From assembly GCA_016946835.1 (NCBI GenBank), contig JACVTC010000227.1:1-47500 (forward strand): a stretch of DNA of 47,500 bases, read 5' to 3'. This DNA comes from Neocallimastix lanati (nom. inval.). Lineage: Eukaryota > Neocallimastigomycota > Neocallimastigomycetes > Neocallimastigales > Neocallimastigaceae. The position numbers were made by a program, and so were the translations under genes. This document shows positions 40,711 through 47,500 of this stretch, piece after piece; the first letter of the stretch is position 1, and each line of letters starts with the position of its first letter. Below the pieces are notes generated by a model, which worked only from the letters and a program-made list of their open reading frames with translations, searched no databases and was not told the origin of the DNA.

Positions 40711-41266
40711 TATAATTTTCATTGATTTTTTTAATTGAATCACTTTAAAAATTTTCCTTAAATAGATTGAGTATTTTATTTCAATACATTAATGAAGTAG
40801 CAATATTAACTGAATAATACATTTTCATTGGGTTTAAAATAGGAAAAAAAAAGTGCATTTGATAATAACAAGAATAAGAATAAGAATAATAATAATATAT
40901 ATATATATATTTTTTTTTTTTCAATTAAAAATTCATTCAATTTGTCCTTTTACGGATGATTAATTAATTATTTTTTAAAAAAAATTTTTTTTTTATTTTG
41001 GACTTTTCAATCTATTCATCATAAAATGTCTATTTTCATTTTTCTATGGATAGAAAGAGTATAATATATACACTGAAAGTAATAAATACAATAGAAAAAA
41101 AAAAAAAAAAGTTATTATAACTAAATAAATATATATAAAAAAAAAAAAAAAAGTTAAGTAAAAAAAAATAAAAATAAAAATAAAAAAAAAAAAATTAGAA
41201 CAAATTTTAAAATCATATGAATACTTATTATTTTAGTTTAAGTATAAATCCATATATTTTATTAAT

Positions 41267-41267
<1 letters not shown>
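40711..41267. other. AT-rich spacer
   Basis: (AAGAAT)3 at 40870-40887, an adjoining TA run, and irregular mixed patches (40940-40960 and 41000-41060). No gene seen. Confidence 0.65.

Positions 41268-41295
<28 letters not shown>
41268..41295 (+). repeat. Poly(T) run, 28 bases
   Basis: Uninterrupted T28, 55 bp before A34. Confidence 0.9.
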
Positions 41296-41300
<5 letters not shown>

Positions 41301-41343
41301 GGAAAATAAAATAAAATTTAAATTAAAATAAAATTAAATTCAA

Positions 41344-41350
<7 letters not shown>

Positions 41351-41384
<34 letters not shown>
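41351..41384 (+). repeat. Poly(A) run, 34 bases
   Basis: Uninterrupted A34; could pair with the preceding T28 in a hairpin. Confidence 0.9.
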
Positions 41385-41387
<3 letters not shown>

Positions 41388-41625
41388 AAGATTATTGATG
41401 ATACACAAGTTATATTCTTCCTTATTTAATTATAAATTTTTTTTTTTTTTTTTAATTTTATTTTATTTTATTCTTTTTTAAAAAAAAAAAAAAATTAAAA
41501 TATAATTTTACATCAAATAAGACATTATTAAAAAAAAATAAAAATAAAAAAAATAAATAAATAAATAAATAAAAAAGTTAAAAGGAAATTTTAATTAAAT
41601 CTTTATGAAAAATAAAAAAAAAAAA

Positions 41626-41635
<10 letters not shown>
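41385..41635. other. AT-rich spacer
   Basis: TnAn junctions and an AAAT run at 41549-41573. No gene seen. Confidence 0.7.

Positions 41636-41674
<39 letters not shown>
41636..41674 (+). repeat. Poly(T) run, 39 bases
   Basis: Uninterrupted T39, preceded by TTCTC. Confidence 0.9.
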
Positions 41675-41679
<5 letters not shown>

Positions 41680-42879
41680 AATTTTATTAGTTAACAAATT
41701 AAAAGTAGCATATTAGTAGTGGTATAATGACCTTCATTTAATCTATATTTTTTTTATCCGTATTTTATTTTTTTTTTCATTTTTAAATTATTCTTAGTAT
41801 TTTTTAAATTGTTTTTTTTTTAAAAAAAAAAAAAAAATTTTATTAGTAGTCTAGATCAAGTTCTTTTTTTTTTTTTTTTTTACTATTTTAACTCTAATTT
41901 AAAAAAAAAAAAAAAATTTTTTTATCTTCCATTTTTTTTTTTAAAAAAAAAAAAAAGAAGAAAAGAATTAACTGTTAACTGCAGAACTTTATTTATTATT
42001 ATTATTATTACTATTTATTATTACAATTTTTTTTTTTCCATTTGACATTTTATCTAATATACTTTAAATTTTTATTATAAAAAAAAAAAATTAGAAAAAA
42101 AAATTTAAAATAATTAAATTAATAATTAATTAAAGAGATTAATTAAATTAATAATACTTTAAAAAAATAAAAAAAAAAAAAATAAAAAAAATATCAAAGA
42201 TATATATGTATATATAATATATAATATATACACTGTTCATTATGATTGTAAATAGGTATAACAAATATTTAGTTATCATTTACTATATAAAAATAAACTA
42301 TATTATAAATGATTAGAAAGATAAGTATATCAAAAAAAATAAAATAAAATAATAATAAAAATATAAAAAATATATATATATAAATGTCCTCTCTATCTTA
42401 ATTAATCAACCATGAACCTCATTCCTCTATTCAAAATAAAATTCATTTAGTAATTGTTATTAAGCTTTTTAATTAAAGAATTTCATTTATTTTTTTATTT
42501 TTATTTTTTTTTTTTTTGTAATTAAATTATTAATTTTTTGGGGGTATTCTTTACTATTATTAATTTTATTAATTATTATTATTAGTATTATCTAATTTTA
42601 TTAATTAATAAAATAAATTACTCTTAAAATAATAATAAAAAAAATTTTTTTTTTGTATATTTATTGATTGATTGATTTTAATTATATAGTTCAAGTTTAG
42701 TTTAATCATTTTTTAAATCTGTTAACAATACAATAAAATATAATAAGATAAAAATGTAAATAATTTATTATTATTATTATTATTATTTTCTTTTTTTAAA
42801 AAAAAAAAAAAGGTTTTAAGGGTTGACTTAATCTATGATAGATTTATGTAATTTTTTAAATAATATATGTATATGCATA
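41675..42879. other. AT-rich spacer with mixed patches
   Basis: Repeated TnAn junctions (41811-41836, 41900-41925, 41931-41955) and small G/C-bearing patches at 41692-41745, 41962-41985, 42385-42425 and 42540-42552 (GGGGG). No gene seen. Confidence 0.6.
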
Positions 42880-43015
42880 TATATTTAATTATACCTTTTT
42901 TTTTTTTCATATACATTAATCATATATCTATTTTATTTCAAATATACCTTTTTTTCATATATTTAATTATTCATTTACAAATATTCCTTTATTTCAACTA
43001 CTCATTTATATATTA
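42880..43015 (+). repeat. Diverged direct repeats of TATACCTTTTTTTTCATATA
   Basis: Two clear copies (about 42891 and 42941) and two weaker TATTC/CATTTA relatives. Old tandem array. Confidence 0.6.
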
Positions 43016-43523
43016 AATAATTTTTTTTTTTTATTATTTTATCGTAAAATAAAATAAAAAAAAGAATGAATATTTATTTTATTTTTATTTTATTATTATT
43101 AATTTTTATATAGATAAAATTAATAAAAATAAAAAAAAAATAGAAAACCTTTTTTTTTTCTCTTTCTCTCTCTTATTTTCATAATTAAAATAATAATAAT
43201 AATAATCTACATTATTTAAAAATATAATAAATAATAAATATTTATTATATATATTATAAAGAGTCAAATTTCTATTTTAATTTTTAATTATATTTAATGA
43301 ATAAAAAAAAAATATTATTATTATTTTTAATGTCCTTTTATTTATGATTATATTATTGCTTGAAATTTTATTGATATGATTGCATTTCCATATTTATTAC
43401 TTTTTATTTTTTAATTAAAAAAAAAAATAATAATACTACTAATAATAATAATTTAGGATATATTATTATTATTATTATTTAAAGTTTATTGATGATAAAG
43501 TTTTCTTATTAATTTTCACTTTA
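43016..43523. other. AT-rich spacer
   Basis: A TC tract at 43160-43175 and AAT/ATT blocks. No gene seen. Confidence 0.7.
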
Positions 43524-43656
43524 AATATTTGTTTCATTTTTTTTTTTTTTTTTATTTTATTTTATATATATTATTTTAAAAAAAAAATAATAAGTCATTT
43601 TAACTAAATATTAGTGAAAAGTAAATATTTGTTTCACTTTTTTTTTTTTTTTTTTG
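43524..43656 (+). repeat. Direct repeat AAATATTTGTTTCA plus poly(T)
   Basis: Copies at about 43524 and 43621, 97 bp apart, each followed by T15-T17. Confidence 0.85.
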
Positions 43657-43840
43657 GTCATATATAATAATATTTATAATACAATAAAAATAGATACAAA
43701 GTTAAATAATTATACTTTAACAAGATAAAATAGTAATAATAATAATAATATTTATTTACACTTATTATAAGGTTTAAATATACTAATACAATTCATTTCA
43801 TTTTTACCATTTACAATTAATTATATATAAGCTTCTTTTT

Positions 43841-43881
<41 letters not shown>

Positions 43882-43964
43882 TATTTTAATTAACATTTTT
43901 ATTTCTATTTCTTTTTTTGGGAATATAAGTTTTAAATTATTTTAAATATAATATATTTAATTCT
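43657..43964. other. AT-rich spacer
   Basis: AAT run at 43735-43750 and (TA)n at about 43846-43872. No gene seen. Confidence 0.7.
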
Positions 43965-43981
43965 TTTTTTTTTTTTTTTTT

Positions 43982-44002
43982 GTTTGTTTGTTTGTTTGTT
44001 TG
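43982..44002 (+). repeat. (GTTT)5 microsatellite
   Basis: Five tetramers between a T17 run and the next islet. Confidence 0.95.
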
Positions 44003-44098
44003 AAGGTACGACTGTAACATATTATATTTATAATTTATAGTATCGGTTACAAATTACATACTTGTATATTACCTTATATTTAATTAAAATTTAAAAAT
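44003..44098 (+). pseudogene. Coding-like islet broken by one TAG
   Basis: Running out of the GTTT repeat, the frame reads EGTTVTYYIYNL, then TAG (44039), then YRLQITYLYITLYLIKI and TAA. ACG, GTA, CGG and TTG codons mark the islet. No start codon. Relic or chance; see the finding on in-frame TAA/TAG. Confidence 0.13.
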
Positions 44099-44412
44099 TT
44101 TCACTACATAAAAAATTTAAATTTTTTTTCTGTTTAATTTATTTTATAATTATTTTTTTTTTTTTTCATTTTCATTTTTAATTTGTTTTTATTTAATTTT
44201 ATTTTATTTAAGAAAATAATATATGGAAATTAAAAAAAAAAAAATTATTTTATCTGATGTTCTTTTTAAAATTTTATATATATACTTATATATATTTTAT
44301 TAATTTAAATATTAGACAATTATATATATATCGATTTGAAAATTATTATTTTTTGGACCTTTTTTTTTTTAATTAATGGTTTAATTATTTAAATTTAAAT
44401 AAATTTCATTGA
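44099..44412. other. AT-rich spacer
   Basis: T-rich text with a TA/TTATA stretch at 44270-44335. No gene seen. Confidence 0.7.
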
Positions 44413-44634
44413 AAATTAAAAAAGAAAAAAAAAAAGAAATATTAATTGAACATAGACAAATAGATTTATCTTAAAAAAAAAAAAAAAAAAGCCTCATTTA
44501 ACAAATTATAAATTATGGTTAAATTCTATAACAAATAATGGAGGTTCGATAAATTTAAATATATATATAAAATTAGGTTCACTGAATTTGACAAAAAAAA
44601 TTTTTTTTTTTTTTTTTTAAATACAATAAAATGA
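44413..44634 (+). other. Frame without TGA but with TAA/TAG
   Basis: In one frame from TGA (44410) to TGA (44632) there are four TAA/TAG but otherwise protein-like text: ASFNKL, then IMVKFYNK, then WRFDKFKYIYKIRFTEFDKK. ATG lies at 44515. Under the standard code none of the pieces exceeds about 32 codons. Listed because the last piece (from 44539) is the longest and most varied. Confidence 0.12.
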
Positions 44635-44843
44635 AATTAAAATTAAAAAAAATAAAAAAAAATAAAAAAAAAATAAAAAAAAAAAAATAAAAAAAAAATT
44701 GAAATAATAAAAAATATTTATTTATAAAATTTAATTAATTATTAAAAAAAAAAAAAATTTTTTTTTTATTTTATTTTTTCATATTTTTTAAAGTTTTTTT
44801 TTTTTTTTTTTTTTTAATTTTTTTATATATTTATTTTTTTTTC
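44635..44843. other. A-rich then T-rich spacer
   Basis: AAAAAAAAT-like units at 44640-44700, T22 (44794-44815). No gene seen. Confidence 0.75.
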
Positions 44844-44958
44844 ATAAACCTAAATTTATATAGATTTCTTTTTTTTTTTTTTTTTTATTTTTTATTTTAT
44901 TTTATTTTATTTTTATTTTTAATTTTTTTTTTATATAAACCTAAATTTATATGGATTT
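44844..44958 (+). repeat. Direct repeat ATAAACCTAAATTTATAT
   Basis: Copies at 44844 and 44935, each with a GATTT end, separated by poly(T) and TTTTA units. Confidence 0.9.
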
Positions 44959-45228
44959 TAAAAATAATTTCTATTATCAAAATTTTACTATAATGGTAAC
45001 AGTGTAGTTTATAAAAAAAAATAAAAAATAAAAAATAAATATAAATATAAATATAAATATATAATTTTTTTTTCTTTTATAAAATTTATATTATTAATAA
45101 TTATAATGAATCCATTTTGAAACAATTCATTTATTCATTTATATTATTTTATTTATTATTTACTTTATTTCCTATTTTTTTTTTTGGGGGGGAATTTGTC
45201 CTCCTTTATTTGTATTATTTTATTATAG
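44959..45228. other. AT-rich spacer with G7 run
   Basis: AAATAT units at 45038-45060. G7 at 45186-45192, the longest G run in the window, is preceded by T14 and followed by AATTTGTCCTCC. No gene seen. Confidence 0.7.
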
Positions 45229-45282
45229 GTAAAGAGTGATAAAAAAAGAATAAAATAAAAATTAGATAAAGAGTGATAAAAA
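45229..45282 (+). repeat. Direct repeat TAAAGAGTGATAAAAA
   Basis: Two copies 36 bp apart, starting at about 45230 and 45266. Confidence 0.9.
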
Positions 45283-46199
45283 TAAAAAATAAAGTAAAAA
45301 TAAAATAAAAAAAAATATTTAAATGAAAAAAATAGTATAAATATAATATATAAATAAATATTTTATACTTTATATACTTCATATTTTATAAATACAAATA
45401 CATTAAATAAAAAAAATTTTTTTTTTTTTTTTAAAAAAACTTATTCAAAAATGTCTTCCTTAAAACCTTATTTTATTATTAAATAAAATCCGTGAATTAA
45501 GGAATATGTGATTTTTTTCATTTCGTTTCATTTCGTTTCATTTTATTTTCATCTTATTTTATATTATTTATTTATTTCATTTCATTTTATTTTATTTTAT
45601 TTTAACTATTATTATTATCAATATTTTTTTTTATTTCTAATACTTTTTATATTATAAATATCTTCCGTCATCATAAATTAAATTAAAATAAATAAATAAT
45701 AAATAAATAGTATAAAAAAATAATAATAAAAATAAAATAAATAATAATGAAAGTTACAGAAAATAAAGGAATACTCTAATTTGTTATCTATATTTATTTA
45801 TTTACTCATTTATTTATTTTGGTTTATTTTTATTTATTTATTCATTTATAATTAATATTACCAAACTAAAACTAATAAAAAATGAATTTTTTATTTTTTT
45901 TTTTCTTCTTCTGCTGTATATAGTTTAATTGGGACCATCATGAAATAATATTAAAATATATATATATATATATATATTTTAAAAAAAAAATTATTAAACT
46001 AAATAAATTCATATTAAAAAAAAAAAAAGAAAAAAAAAAAATACATTATATTTAATACATAATTCTTTTTTTTTTTTTTTATTTTAAATATATATAAATG
46101 AGGTCTCATATTAACTGTATAATTATATGGATATTATAAACTGAATAAATTTTATTTTCATAACTTTATAACTTTTTTTTATTTGTTTTGTTTTATATA
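45283..46199. other. AT-rich spacer
   Basis: TTTCGTTTCA repeated at 45517-45540, TTTTA and AAAT text, (AT)11 at 45956-45977. Small mixed patches at 45905-45945 and 46098-46125. No gene seen. Confidence 0.65.
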
Positions 46200-46281
46200 A
46201 TGTTTTATGTTTTATGTTTTATTTTTTATGTTTTATGTTTTATTTTTTTTTTTATTTGATTTTTGTTTTGTTTTGTTTTGT
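46200..46281 (+). repeat. (TGTTTTA)n and (TTTTG)4 arrays
   Basis: Six TGTTTTA-like heptamers in two blocks, then four TTTTG pentamers. Confidence 0.85.
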
Positions 46282-46411
46282 TTGTTTCACGGTTTCAATT
46301 TGAAAACAAACATCATAAATAATAATAAGGATAAAATATAAAAAAAAAAAAATATATATATATATAGAAAATACAGAAAATACAGAAAAAAAATTAAATA
46401 AAATATAAAAA

Positions 46412-46413
<2 letters not shown>

Positions 46414-46458
<45 letters not shown>
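46414..46458 (+). repeat. Poly(A) run, 45 bases
   Basis: The longest homopolymer in the window, followed by GCAGAAAAC and A-rich text with CAGAAAACGAAAAACGAAA. The minus-strand open frame across it is poly-Phe and not a gene. Confidence 0.9.
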
Positions 46459-46459
<1 letters not shown>

Positions 46460-46599
46460 CAGAAAACAAAAAATAAAAAACAGAAAACGAAAAACGAAAT
46501 AAAAATTAAAAAATAAAAATAAAAAAAATAAAAAAATAATAATAATAAATTAATAATAATAAATAAATAAATAAATAATCAATCAATTAATTAATTAAT

Positions 46600-47500
46600 T
46601 ATATATATAAATAAATAAAAAAAAAAGCAGGAAAAAAATATATATCAAACTATAAATGATATTTAGTTTTATTTAATTCAATCTGTATTTATAAAAAATA
46701 AAAAGTAGGGAAAAAAAATTAAACTATAAATGATATTTAATTTTATTTAATTCAATCTGTACTTATAAAAAAATAAATAAGTAGGGAAAAAAATTAAATC
46801 ATAAATAATATTTTATTTTATTTAATTCAATCTGTACTTAAAAAAATAAAAAGTAGGGAAAAAAATTAAATCATAAATAATATTTTATTTTATTTAATTC
46901 AATCTGTACTTATAAAAAAATAAAAAGTAGGGAAAAAAATCAAACCATAAATGATATTTAATTTTATTTAATTCAATCTGTACTTATAAAAAATAAAAAG
47001 TAGGGAAAAAAAAAATCAAACCATAAATGATATTTAATTCTATTTAATTCAATCTGTACTTATAAAAAAATAAAAAGTAGGGAAAAAAAATCAAACCATA
47101 AATGATATTTAATTTTATTTAATTCAATCTGTATTTATAAAAAATAAAAAGTAGGGAAAAAATCAAACCATAAATGATATTAAATTTTATTTAATTCAAT
47201 CTGTACTTATAAAAAAATAAAAAGTAGGGAAAAAAAAATCAAACCATAAATAATATTTTATTTTATTTAATTCAATTTGTACTTATAAAAAAATAAAAAG
47301 TAGGGGAAAAAAATCAAACCATAAATAATATTTTATTTTATTTAATTCAATTTGTACTTATAAAAAAATAAAAAGTAGGGGAAAAAAATCAAACCATAAA
47401 TGATATTTAATTTTATTTAATTCAATCTGTACTTATAAAAATAGGAAAAAAAATCAAACCATAAATAATATTTTATTTTATTTAATTCAATCTGTACTTA
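46600..47500 (+). repeat. ~75-bp satellite, at least 12 copies, open at the right edge
   Basis: The GTAGGG landmark occurs at 46705, 46781, 46853, 46927, 47000, 47077, 47151, 47224, 47300 and 47375, with variants GCAGG at 46627 and ATAGG at 47442. Each unit then has AAACCATAAAT, a variable box, TTTTATTTAATTCAATCTGT and ACTTATAAAAAAATAAAAA. Two box types alternate in blocks: ATGATATTTAATTT (type A) and ATAATATTTTATTT (type B), in the order A A B B A A A A B B A B. Units 9 and 10 share CAATTTGT in place of CAATCTGT. The array runs off the window. Confidence 0.95.

Noticed and set aside
44541-44555. GGTTCGA resembling a tRNA B box
   Set aside because: It is followed by TAAATTT instead of NNCC, and no A box or acceptor stem is present upstream.
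46287-46469. 60-codon minus-strand frame
   Set aside because: Poly-Phe from the A45 run.
46600-47500. Telomere or rDNA spacer repeat
   Set aside because: The unit is about 75 bp and A/T-rich, not a short telomere word, and no rRNA sequence lies next to it within the window.

Overview
This window looks like a long gene-poor or gene-free tract of an extremely AT-rich eukaryotic nuclear genome. By eye roughly nine bases in ten are A or T. Long poly(A) and poly(T) runs (up to 45), AAT/AAAT/AAAAT microsatellites and AT-only minisatellites make up much of it. No frame codes for a recognisable protein, and I see no rRNA, convincing tRNA, transposase, reverse transcriptase or CRISPR array. This composition best fits intergenic DNA of an anaerobic gut fungus (Neocallimastigomycota). 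A dictyostelid is the main alternative, although 47 kb without a clear gene would be unusual there. The assignment rests on composition only and is uncertain.

Layout. 1-5.5 kb: AT-rich spacer, including a stretch poor in homopolymers (664-1500). 5.56-5.94 kb: a six-unit tandem array of about 55-70 bp. 6.4-10.2 kb: large AAT arrays, a T31 and a T40 run, and a second homopolymer-poor domain (8.5-9.3 kb). 10.9-14.3 kb: two coding-like islets, an 11-copy 18/19-bp minisatellite and stacked short arrays. 16.0-16.2 kb: a large imperfect inverted repeat. 18.1-19.7 kb: a cluster of a C-rich heptamer. 20.5-21.5 kb: the most gene-like stretch, with a 39-residue hydrophobic Cys-containing frame and, 0.5 kb further on, a short islet followed by a consensus GTATGT donor. 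23.2-27.5 kb: several coding-like islets mixed with minisatellites. 27.9-35.6 kb: many arrays, including four near-identical 49-bp units. 36-46 kb: spacer with duplications and a few islets. 46.6 kb to the right edge: a satellite of about 75 bp with at least 12 copies that continues past the window.

Against this background are about fifteen islets of 50-180 bp with visibly more G and C. Many carry a short open frame (20-80 codons) that reads like protein, sometimes broken by one TAA or TAG. In at least one islet (9.6-9.75 kb) three different frames look equally protein-like, so such readings are weak evidence. They are listed with low confidence as candidates for relic exons, small genes or chance. 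No pathway or operon can be inferred.
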